Origin: a virus
IMG/VR virus record: IMGVR_UViG_3300013093_000081
Span: 1 to 46,804 of that record
DNA length: 46,804 nt
Reading direction: 5' to 3' (one strand)
Translations under genes and position numbers: made by a program
The notes under the pieces: generated by a model
What the model was told of the DNA's origin: nothing
Databases searched by the model: none
What the model saw: only the letters and a program-made list of their open reading frames with translations
Part shown: one piece after another, positions 16,286 to 28,000 of the stretch
How positions within the stretch are numbered: the first letter of the stretch is position 1
Layout of the letters: each line of letters opens with the position of its first letter

Positions 16286-19035
16286 TACTGCTCTAACTCC
16301 AATAGTGTTAATGTTACACCGACTGCTGTAGAACTTACTGAGTTATTTGTAACTGCTATATATACCGTATTGGTTGTTACAACATCGTTGTTAAACCCAA
16401 CCACTCCTGGAGTAATTAATTGAGTTAATGAACCGGAAGTAGTAACAACATCTGCAATAACTCCCGAACCTACTGTGGGATCAGTACTTTGATTTCTGGA
16501 ACTGTCAACAGATAAACTTGTGGCATCTGTATAAATTCTAACCCAGGCAGGTTGTGTTGTTATAACTTTTGATAATACATAAGTTTTATATCCTGCTACG
16601 GTAATAGTTGCGGTATTACCAGATGATATAACTGCGGTAGATGTTGTAAACGCTAGTCTAGATGTGAGCCCGATTCCTGCTGAACCGGCATACCCTATGG
16701 ATCCAGAATAACCAAGCGACCCAGTATATCCAATACTACCAGCACTACCTTGTGATCCGGTATAGCCTCCAGGACCGCCAGCACTACCAGTAAATCCCAC
16801 AGCAGAATAAGCACCAGCTGATCCGGTATATCCGCGTGGACCACTTACGGAACTGGCTGATCCTGTGTAACCACCAGGATCACCCTTACTACCAGCAAAT
16901 CCAATAATACCCTGCGATCCAACGTACCCTACACTACCCCAGTAGCCCTGTGATCCGGTATAGCCTACACTACCCCAGTAGCCCTGTGATCCGGCATAAC
17001 CTTGACTTCCTGTAAATCCAGATCCGCCAATACTACCGTCATATCCTTGTATTCCAAATGATCCTGTAAATCCAATAGATCCTGTAAATCCAGTAGATCC
17101 TGTAAATCCGGTATTGCCTTGACTACCATCATAACCTTGTGATCCGGTATAGCCCACACTTCCCCAATATCCCGCACTACCTTGACTACCGTCATAGCCT
17201 TGCGATCCGACATATCCAGTGCTGCCGGTATAACCAATATCACCAACACTGCCGGTGTATCCAATACTACCAGTATAACCAAAATCACCAACACTACCGG
17301 TATATCCACCAGGATCACCAACACTGCCAGTATACCCAATAGCACTAGCGGCACCAATACTACCAGTATAACCTACTGATCCAGTAAATCCTTTACTACC
17401 AGCAAATCCATTAGGTCCCGTAGGACCTGAAACAGTACTAGCACTACCGGCGTATCCTTTGCTTCCACTATATCCTAGACTACCGGTATATCCCAATGGT
17501 CCAGAAACTTGACTCGCTGAACCAGTATACCCAGCACTACCGGTATAACCAATGCTTCCGCTATATCCCAAACTACCGGTATATCCCAATGGTCCAGAAA
17601 CTTGACTCGCCGAACCAGTGTAACCAGTTGGACCAATACTTCCGCTATATCCCAAACTACCACTATATCCCAATGGTCCAGAAACTTGACTCGCTGAACC
17701 AGCGTAACCAGTTGGACCAATACTTCCGCTATATCCCAAACTACCACTATATCCCAATGGGCCAGTTGGTCCTAGAGTACCAATACTACCTGTGTATCCC
17801 CCTGGATCACCTTTACTACCAGTATAACCTGTTGATCCCAATGGTCCAGAAACTTGACTTGCTGAACCTGTATACCCAATGCTTCCGCTATATCCCAGAC
17901 TACCACTATATCCTAATGGTCCTGTAGCACCAACACTGCCTGTATAACCGCCAGGTGGTCCTTGAGGGCCGGTTGGGCCTGGAATATCACTAACACTTCC
18001 GGTATATCCGCGAGCACCAGTAATTCCTACACTGCCGCTGTAGCCTCGAGGGCCAGATGGTCCAACCACTGTACTTGCCGAACCCGTATATCCACCAGGA
18101 GGGCCTTGCGGACCAGAAACTTGACTTGCCGAGCCTGTATATCCAATATTACCAACACTGCCTGTGTACCCAGTTGCTGTACTTGCTGATCCTGTGTATC
18201 CGATGGCACCGGTACTTCCTGTAAATCCAGGTGCGCCGGCACTACCAGTATATCCGCCCGGCATACCAGGTGCGCCGGCACTACCAGTATATCCGCCCGG
18301 ATCACCTTTACTACCTGTATAACCAATACCAACATTTGAAATATTAATAACACCATTCATACTTGGCATATTATTAGTTTGATATACTAACCGATCCGGG
18401 GCATTCATTGGAACGCTAAATGTTAATAGCCCAACTGTAACTCCATTATTTGTAATTCCAGAAGTATATAACGCAGAATCATTATCTGTATATTGAGTCG
18501 CTATATAAAATCCATGACTTGGACTGTTTACTGTAATATAATAGGTAAACCCACGAGCCAGATTAATACTATTACTATTAAGACCGTTAATTAAAAACGT
18601 GCCTAATCCGCTATCAGTTACTGTAAGATAAAGTCCTGCTAATGCGCCAGCACTACCAGTATATCCTTTACTACCTGTAAATCCAAAACTACCATTGTAT
18701 CCAATTATTCCTGTACTACCAGTATATCCTGTAGAACCAGAGTTCCCAGAGCTACCAGTATACCCTGTTCCACCAACGCTACCAGCATAGCCTGTACTGC
18801 CAACGTATCCGATAGCACCCTGACTACCTGTAAATCCAGATGTTCCCTGTGGGCCAACACTGCCAGAAAATCCAACACTTGCGCTGCCTGCGTATCCTAT
18901 ACTACCAGTATACCCAACGAACCCGCTAGGTAAATTGGTAAAATTATATCTTTTGGTAATTTGATTATCAACTACTACAAAATATGTCTCGTTTGTAGCA
19001 GTTGTTAGTAACGGTAATGTGGTGATTTGTGGCAT
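16285..19035 (-). CDS. Collagen-like tail fibre protein
   Basis: A 916-residue fibre. A 40-residue N-terminal anchor is followed by Gly-X-Y-type repeats dominated by GYTGS/GYSGS units with interspersed GPQGPPG and GDPGG stretches, running to about residue 787. A non-repetitive domain of about 100 residues (roughly 130-230) interrupts the repeats. The C-terminal 125 residues form a globular beta-rich domain ending in TLTLLELEQ, a likely tip. Collagen-like triplets in phage fibres form trimeric rods. AAGGA lies before the ATG; the gene is 2 bases from the giant gene and overlaps the peptidase gene by one base. Confidence 0.85.
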   Translation of the reverse strand: MPQITTLPLLTTATNETYFVVVDNQITKRYNFTNLPSGFVGYTGSIGYAGSASVGFSGSVGPQGTSGFTGSQGAIGYVGSTGYAGSVGGTGYTGSSGNSGSTGYTGSTGIIGYNGSFGFTGSKGYTGSAGALAGLYLTVTDSGLGTFLINGLNSNSINLARGFTYYITVNSPSHGFYIATQYTDNDSALYTSGITNNGVTVGLLTFSVPMNAPDRLVYQTNNMPSMNGVINISNVGIGYTGSKGDPGGYTGSAGAPGMPGGYTGSAGAPGFTGSTGAIGYTGSASTATGYTGSVGNIGYTGSASQVSGPQGPPGGYTGSASTVVGPSGPRGYSGSVGITGARGYTGSVSDIPGPTGPQGPPGGYTGSVGATGPLGYSGSLGYSGSIGYTGSASQVSGPLGSTGYTGSKGDPGGYTGSIGTLGPTGPLGYSGSLGYSGSIGPTGYAGSASQVSGPLGYSGSLGYSGSIGPTGYTGSASQVSGPLGYTGSLGYSGSIGYTGSAGYTGSASQVSGPLGYTGSLGYSGSKGYAGSASTVSGPTGPNGFAGSKGFTGSVGYTGSIGAASAIGYTGSVGDPGGYTGSVGDFGYTGSIGYTGSVGDIGYTGSTGYVGSQGYDGSQGSAGYWGSVGYTGSQGYDGSQGNTGFTGSTGFTGSIGFTGSFGIQGYDGSIGGSGFTGSQGYAGSQGYWGSVGYTGSQGYWGSVGYVGSQGIIGFAGSKGDPGGYTGSASSVSGPRGYTGSAGAYSAVGFTGSAGGPGGYTGSQGSAGSIGYTGSLGYSGSIGYAGSAGIGLTSRLAFTTSTAVISSGNTATITVAGYKTYVLSKVITTQPAWVRIYTDATSLSVDSSRNQSTDPTVGSGVIADVVTTSGSLTQLITPGVVGFNNDVVTTNTVYIAVTNNSVSSTAVGVTLTLLELEQ
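16672..18915 (-). repeat. Collagen-like triplet-coding repeats
   Basis: DNA coding the GYTGS-type repeats, interrupted at about 18350-18642 by a unique domain. Some units are nearly identical at DNA level: the string CCCAATGGTCCAGAAACTTG begins at 17492, 17585 and 17669, giving periods of 93 and 84 bases, both multiples of three, so unit gain or loss would keep the frame. Confidence 0.85.
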
Positions 19036-19037
19036 TT

Positions 19038-22000
19038 TTATAATCCTTCAATTGGGTTATTATTTTGATCTGTTAGTACAAATCCAGTTTCGATTGTTAT
19101 ATCAGGATCCCCGCCGCTATAATAACTATTTGGCAGCATAGACGGTTTAGCTTGTATAAACTTAGCGGCTTCCGTTGTACTATCTAGTAACGAAATACCA
19201 TTGTTCCATAACGCAGTGTCTGAGAATTCTTTCTTAATAATAACCAATTTAATGTTATCCCCTACTCCTTGTAGTGTATTTAACGTAATTTGCTGAGTTG
19301 CTGTATTGATGCTAAACTCAGGTGGCAAATAGTTTAATCCCGTATAAGTATAACCATTTATAGAATCAGTACTTAGAGAATTGGTGTAAACCCATACTTG
19401 ATTTGTTGATGTAACAATATAAGCGGTGTTTAACAAAGTGGTTGACGGTAGCAATGACTGCGAAGAAGTAGATCCAAAAAGTTTAAATTCAGGACTATCA
19501 TAAGATATTGTAGTATCTTGATAAAATGTACCTACTTTATTCAATAAATATCCACCATAATAAACTTGGATTTGATCTACGGCAGGAATTGTTGTATCCA
19601 ATGATAGTGTAATTCCATCTCCGGTTAAAGTATTAGCGGTAGTTAAGATTGTATACGTAGCAGTTGTGCTTGTGGTATACAAAGTCTGTTGATAAATGTT
19701 TTCGCTAAATGGTATCGTTTGACTTGGACTTTGATCAATAACTTCTGTATAAATGTCTGAATATGTTTTAGGGCTAGTCCCTAATGTTCCCCTACGTAGT
19801 TGTCCTAGTGTATTATTAACCATTGTAAAAAATTCAATACGCTCGCCGGCAATTATCACAACACCCGGAATTTTCTTTGAAGGAATAGCAGGAGTTAATA
19901 CACTAGCATCATTAACATAAATTTTTGTATCGGTTACCGATAAAGGTTGTGTTAAGTATGTGGAATTGTGTGCCGATACTCTCTTAAAAGATGTTCTATT
20001 AAATATATCATTAAAAATTCTATAACCCAATACAGTAGACGATAACGTTTGATTAGCAATATAAGTTATTACAATTTCATCGCCAGGCACAATGAGATAT
20101 TTGTCACTAATCTGAATGGTAACACCGTCGCTCAAAATTTGATAGTCAACATTATTAACTAAAGGGGCTTCATTTAATGACAACCAAAGATAATTTGTGT
20201 TTAACGGCGGAGCAGAAATCTTAAACTGATTTGATGAGGTGCCCCTAAACCGTTCTGTTCTTAATAACATACCATCCTGATCTGTATATGTTATTATTCT
20301 AATAGTAGACCCAACAAGTGTTGGATTTGTTAGAATCAGTGTAGATCCTTCAATATTATAATCATACCCATCGCCCGGTTGATTAAATAGGTCGACTACC
20401 GCAACAACATCGCCATTTTTAACATCACCGGAAGTTATGGTCACTGTGTTGGTTGTACCATTAACTATATAGTCAAACCCACCTCGTAACTTAATTCCAT
20501 TCACAAATACTTCAACTGAATTGTTTCCGACAGCATATTCTGATTGCGGTCTTTGGCGACTATTATTGATTTTAAAGGTTAAATTAGATTCAATAACTGT
20601 ATAATAACTTATATACGGTGGATTCAATTGTCCCGAATTTATTTCAACTATTACATTACCCACTGCCGGTCCAATATTTCCGGGAGCAGGATTTAATGTG
20701 TAACTTGTTATAGAATTATCTGTAATCTTAATAAATTGATCTGTTACCTCGTTAAAATAATTATTAAATGAAGCAAAGAACCATACCTGAACTGTATTTG
20801 TACCAGGCGGTAAATTATATACTGTAACAGCCGCTCGATTATCAATTCCCAAAATTACTGGTCCCAATGTATATCCATACCCCGTAGCAGTAGATTGTAT
20901 CGAAACAGATACCCCATTAACTGTAACATATGCGCTATTAACTGATCCAATTTCAGAAATACATGATACTTGAGCACTTGATTCATCAGTTACTGATATT
21001 GATCCATACCCAACAACTCCGGCATCTTGACCGCTTCCGCCACCTACACCGATAATAGTATATCCAATTACATCAGTTCTTAGTGGGCAAACACTTAACT
21101 GATCTGTTCCCCAATTAATAGTAAATTGTCCAGGAGTTAAAGTAGTTGATGTGGTGTAGTTGTACACCGTTAAAATTCCATCGGTGATTGTAATACTAGC
21201 CGGGGTTGAAGGTAAAATTGGCAATGTAATGGTCGATGTGGTGAATGCAATCGCATCAAAATTTCCAGAAATTATAGTAGGTGCTCCGGTAGATGTTTTT
21301 GTATAAACACCGATACCAAGGCTGTCACTAGATCCACCTGCTACTAATTCTTCAGGAGCATAACTATTATCAGAATTTAAGAAACCATCCCCTACTCTAG
21401 CAATCTCTGAAGAACCCCCATCAATAATAATGTCGCTCGGATTAACCCCCAGTGCTCCTGTTAGAACAGCAAGATTTGTTCCAGTCCATGTTCCCCCGTC
21501 AATAGATGTATCAAGAATTGCAGAATTTGAATTCTCATTCCAAAATTCGATAACTGTTCCAACATTGATGCTTGAGGTCAATGTACTACTAAATGTTACT
21601 GTGTTTCCTACTATAGAAATTACAGTAACTTCATTATTATAAAATACATTAGATAATTCACTAACAACATTAGCATATTGACCGACGGTTATTCCTGAAA
21701 CATCATTTAACATTACAGAGTTACCACCAAGCAACGTAACGTTTGTTGAAGTGACTCTTGTATAGTATTCTACATCATTACCCCATGTAACTGTACCAAA
21801 CGGCACGTTGTTTTCATCCCACCCGGTGGTATAATTAAATGCCAATGTTTGAATTTGTGTGCGTGGGTATTCAACTCCTAACATTAGTTGTCCTAAATCC
21901 AAACCTGGCATACCAGATGTTGCTGTATAATAATTTAAAATTCTTTCTGAAGCAGATTGTATGTCACCACTCTTAACATAGGTGATTGATAACACTTGTT

Positions 22001-25000
22001 TAATTCCAGGAACAAAATTTAAAAATTTAATTTGGCAATACTTTTTGGTGTATCCATTATGTAATTTTGTAAAATATTCAATAGTGTAGTCCAACCATAA
22101 TACACGTAGACCATCTAATGTCATTGTAATTAATGATTTGTCTGACACTGCTAACCAATTTAGTATAAATGTGTTTGCGGATCCATTACAAATAAACTTA
22201 TCGGTAGTTGTTGTATTTCCTATTTGATTGCCAGTCGAAATCCTATCAAATTTTAAAGTAATATCAAATATTCTGTTTGTGTCAGCAGTATAAGTTTGCG
22301 TTGGGTCAAGTACTGTATATTGTTCTGTAAAATTTCTAATTTGTGTATGATACGGTTTTACTTCTTTAATATAATTTTCAAAATTTGTATTATTTGTTAC
22401 CAGGTAAGAAGATGGTTGTGCTAACGCACCCACTTCGTTGGTAACACTAATAAATGACGTTTTAAATACCCAGTCAAGTAACTTTTGTTCTGTAAGAGCA
22501 TACTTAACTGCTTTAAAGAAAAATAAATTCCAATTGACTTTTAATTCATTGATGAAAATATTATCTCTTAGAGCCTTCAAGATATAATTTAATTCTAAAT
22601 CAGGAGTCTGATCATATAATGTTTGATCATAAGCACTAACTTCATCATATCCTAAATTGCTAGTTGTGGTATTCCATATACTATCTGAAATTTGTATGGT
22701 TCCATTTTGAGAATATACAATATTGTACTGATTACTAAATGTTCCTGATCCGGAATCAGTTGCTTCTAAAATTATATAATTGCCTAATCCGTTATTTTTA
22801 ACCTTGACATAATCCCCGTTCTTTAATGTTAACGAATCAGTTTGATAAACATAATCTACTGTGATGGCATAATCCTTGTACTGATTATAATCACTACTAG
22901 ACCAATTAGCATAATTCCAATATAATGGTGTATTGTATGATTGAGTACGAATTCTAACCCAATTACTATTTTCTATATCACGAATAAACATTGCCCATTT
23001 ACCATAATATGTACTATCCGAAATTACTACAACAGTATAAGGACGAACTGCTAATAACGGAGCAGTTACATATCCCGACCCGGGGTTAGAAATTGTTGTG
23101 CTAATGACTCTCCCGTGTGAATCAATTTTGGTTGTAATTACCGCGCCGTTTCCTTCTCCGTTAATTGTTACTGTTGGTGGATTAATATACCCTCGACCAT
23201 GATTAACAATATGTGTTGAAATAATGCGGCCTTCGTAAACAGTACAGGATAATTCAGCAGTTGATAGTAATGTGGTGTCAATTATGTCAAGTTCGTTTGT
23301 ATCCTCGATCGTGTAATCATATAGATTTAATGCTACCGGAGGTATAGTTTCCTGAGCATTTAAATTATTAAAATTATAATTACCAGTAATAACATTGTTA
23401 ATTAATATTCCGTTAACAAATCCTATTAAATTTCGTAGAGCGGCTTTTCTATTTGCAAACATGGTTTGTCTTGGTCTAATCCCGATACCATATCGAATCC
23501 TTGCTGTTAATTTTGGATCAGGTACAGGATTTCCCAAACTATCGTGTCCTAATAAACTGTCAAACAGTTTTTTCTCAAGCAAAGGATTAGGTACATTTGT
23601 TTCGTTACCTTCTTGCAATAATAACCATTCTGTGTGTCTGGGAATAATATTATTAATATCATCAATAGTAATGTTTAAATTAATATTATTTTTTATAAGT
23701 TCTTTTCCTACGTTAGCGACTGATACAGAATGTGGTGAAATAATTGCAGCATATTGTAACCCGTAAGCAGTTGGATCTAATATAATCTGCCCTACATCGT
23801 AACAACTGATTCTTCTGTTTGGTACAGCCGGAACTATAACTTTATTTTTAACCCAGTAATAATAATTATAATTATTAAAAGTTTGTGTTACTGTATCATA
23901 TGTCTGTATATAAGAATAAGCACTATCATCAGGATTTAATGGTTGTCCACTAACACCCTGTATTAATCCAGCTGAAGTATCTGCTATAGCACTCCATTCG
24001 CTAGGTAATAAATTACTGCCCACCCATTCGTACACATCAATTCTTGATCCCGGGAATAATTGTCCCCATGTATTCTTTCTAAAGGTGTCATCTCCTTGTT
24101 CATACCATTGATATTTAACAGTACTTAAATCCCACCATAATTCACCAATATGACTATCAGTCCAATTAGTTGCAGTATTAATTGAGTTAATGTCTGTTCC
24201 GATAGAATAAATTGCAGGATCTGATGCTGTCTTATATGTTAATTCCTGATCTGCCATTCCGGCAATACGTCCTTTTAATGGATCAATTACATCAAGATAG
24301 TTTACAATTTCTTCCGTCGAAGTATTAATTAATCTTACTCGTTGAATTAAACTAGTATCAACTAAATCATTCTGACTCCTTAGTAATTTCCACCCATTAA
24401 CTGTAGCGTCTATTTTATTAAACAAGTATACTGCGCTGTCAATACTTGTATTATCTATTGCTGGTGCGCCAACTAGTACTGTTGTCGAATCAATAACCAC
24501 ACTCTTTCCGTAATCAGTTCCATTTGCTGTAGATACCGGCGATAGCTCTTCGGCAAATACAAAACGATTAGATAATCTATTATAGATATAAACTGTTCCA
24601 GAATTATTAATTACATCGTAGAATTTAGTAGAATTTGCGTCAAACGTTGTATTAGAATCCAATAGAGCCGTAACATCAAACGTTGTTGCTCCATGCACTC
24701 CAGATCCCAGGCTTGAAATAACTAACGAATTATTTGTGTCATTGATATCAATATCAGTACCAAAATGTATTCCAATAACTCCCGACGGGTTGGTTAAACT
24801 TTGATCTAATATATATTGTCCGTTTACATTTTTATATATATTGACCGCACCATAACTTTGATCAAAGTTTTCACAGTATGGAATACCAATTAACAAATAA
24901 CTACTATCGGGCGATACCAAAACTTTTTGGCCAAATTTTGATCCCGATGGATAATTCGAAGTTATTGTTTGCCAAGGAGTTGTAAAATTTGTATTAGTAT

Positions 25001-28000
25001 AAATGTTAACAAAGCCAGGTGTATTGGTATTGCCTAAAGCACTAATGGCAATTACAGTGCCATCGTCTGATCCACTAATACTATAACCCCATTGGCTACC
25101 AACAGTTACTGGAGTTGTAACAGTATGTTTGAGGGTAGCAGAAACATTATTAGTGCCAATTACTAAATCATAAACGTACACTTCTCCTGTAGAAGTATTA
25201 ACTGTTGCTGGAGCAGTAATTACTAATGTTTTATTAGATGATGTAGTATTTCTTTGTACATATATTCCTGATCCAAAAAACGAATAACTGCTAGGTTGTG
25301 GATTATTAATAATTAATTCTTGAACTTCTTCAAGAAGTACAGAATTTATACTACTAATTTTTACCAATCCAGAATTGTTAATACCATTAACTGTTTGTGC
25401 TTTTGGAGCACCGGCAAAAATTAATCCATATGTAGATGTACTAAAGGCAGTGTCATCATAGACTACAAATTGTCCAAATCCCGTATCGTTGTTTAACGAG
25501 TTTGCGTTTCCTTGTAATTCATTTAAATAATAGTATAATTTTCTAGTTAATCCATCAGTGGGAGTTGTTAGGTATAGCGTAACACGACCATAGTTTCCGC
25601 TTTGTTCAAATCCAGGTGAACCAACAACTACAACATTTGATCCGTTACGTTTACTGATACTCCACCCAAGTTGTTGATCAGATATACCACCAACACTGAG
25701 TGCTTGCGATATTGAATAATTACTAACCTTTTCATAGACACCCCATTGACCGTTGCCAGTATTGTCGATCCACGATTTAGTACCAGCGGGCAAATTTAAT
25801 AACACATGGTCAGCAGGTAAATTATCAAATGTATTAAATCTAACACTATCAAATCTAAATAATAATCCCACTTTTGTAGAGGAATTACTATTAATATATG
25901 TTGATGTTGATGCGATTAAAAACGAATTCAAACTTGGTACTTCGGTTACAACATATACACCGTTTACTGCTGAATCATATTCAGTAATAGAAATTAATTC
26001 TCCAACTGTTATTCCGTGATAGTTATTGGTGATAATAGTAAGATCAACTCCGGGAATATTAATAAAAGCATCAGAAATTGTTGCCGGAGATAAGGTGTAT
26101 CTTAAAACATCCCAATCTCCGTTTATTGTATTGCCTATCCAGATTGTATCTCCATTGTTGAACACATTGGTTGTACTAGACGCGGCATTAATTAAAGTAT
26201 TTTGATTTAATGTGGTATAATTTACATCATCAATTCGTACATAACCAGCTGTTGATAATACAAATTTATTATCTACATATGTTCCAGAATTTACCGCAAA
26301 AGTATTAGAACTTATATAGTTTGATGGTGTTATTTGCCAATTAGATGCTGTACTATAAACCTTTAAATCATATGCTGCAATAGGAGGAGTTGTTTCTGTG
26401 AAAACTATCACTTGAGGATTATCAACAAATGTACCTTCAATTAACGGAATCTCTAATTCTTGATACGTTGTATATGCGCCATACTGTCCAATTCTAAATG
26501 CCCATTCTTCGTTATATGTAAAATTACCTTGTAAATTTTGTATACTAGACTTAGCCAGTTTAGCAATAGCGTTGTAAGTACCCTTTTCTCTAATATATCC
26601 TTGATAGAATTTATACTGAGCTATAGGATCAATAATAATATTTGTAAGATACGAGCGAGGGGTATACCCTGTTAGATGTTGTGCGGCTTTTTGTTGTCCG
26701 GCATCAAAATTATCTATATCTAAACTATAAAAATCTTGGAATTGGCTAATTTTATAATCAAAGTTTGGTAATAATCCAGGGATAGGTTTAGATGGTAAAA
26801 TGTGCCATAGAGTAAAATCAAAGGTTTGTGCTCCATCAATATTATTAATAGCCGAGTAATACCCCCCAGAATAATATACCGCATCTCCAGCATTATAATC
26901 GGTATACTGTTTCCAGTTACTTATTTTTGCAGTGTCATACACAAAGCCAGGACTAAAATAATCGCCATTCCATCCAGCGGTTCTAAACCCACTTAATTTC
27001 ATTCTTGCCTGATAAAACCCAGTTTCAACACTATATACTACATTATCAAAAATTGTTTTATTATTAAACACCATACCGTGTTCTTTTTGTACATTTCTAA
27101 ATACAGCAAAATATATTCCGTCATTAGAATTTATTGTAGAAATAGTACAAACACCATTTTGTCTTGTGATGTTTATTCTATTTTTTGATATTAGCGTACC
27201 ATTAGCAGACATCACATTATAAGAATAAAATGGATCAAAAATATTATCAACTACAGAATTTGTAGAAGTAAATTGTACTCGTTCAGCAAACGGACTTAAA
27301 GCGATAACACTGTTATTGGCCCAATTTTGTGTGGACCAATATAAAAACTCCTTGGCTGTAAAGTTCCAATCTATGTTGGTTCCGAAATTAGAATTATATA
27401 AATCAAATACAAATCCTTGTTTGGTTAACCACGCACCATATCCAATAATAATATCATATATCTCTTGTACTGTATTAAATGCTGTTCCGTACGGAACTTG
27501 TGTAATTGTGTCGCTGAAACTTGCAGCAATTTGAACGGTTACACCGCCAGTTATTGGCAATGATTGAATCTGTTGATATAGAGCAGGATTGAATACACTT
27601 TCCGCTTGATGTGCTATTTTTACAACATAAAAATTACTACCATATTGTACATATTGTCCCTTTTGATAAAATTTATTAACAGGGGAAGAATTAGCAGTTG
27701 TAGTTTGATCCGAAGTTAACCCTGTTTGACTATAATTAGATGTGTTAGACCAGGTAACAAACGAAGTAGTTACACCACCAATATTTAAGGTAGGAGTATA
27801 TCCATTTCTTATAGGTTGGTATATATTAAAATATGGATTTGTTTGGTCATATCCTTTAATTACAAAGCTGCCATTTACTTTCTGGATTATAATTCCGGAG
27901 ATACTGTTATAACTAATGGGGTCGCTTACATTTAATATTAATGTATAATCCTGCGGAGATAATAATGCCCCAGGACTGGTAGCAGACGGATCTATAGCAT

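Noticed and set aside
17480-17770. Regular DNA repeats that could suggest a CRISPR array
   Set aside because: Repeat and spacer are both coding, in frame, and translate to GYTGS-type collagen units; there are no unique spacers.
17139-18189. Long + strand open frames opposite the collagen-like gene
   Set aside because: They are antisense readings of repetitive DNA; low-complexity repeats keep all frames open. No ribosome site or promoter supports them.
23395-23766. A 123-residue + strand frame inside the giant gene
   Set aside because: It lies fully antisense to the 4206-residue frame, whose reading is intact, and shows no domain.
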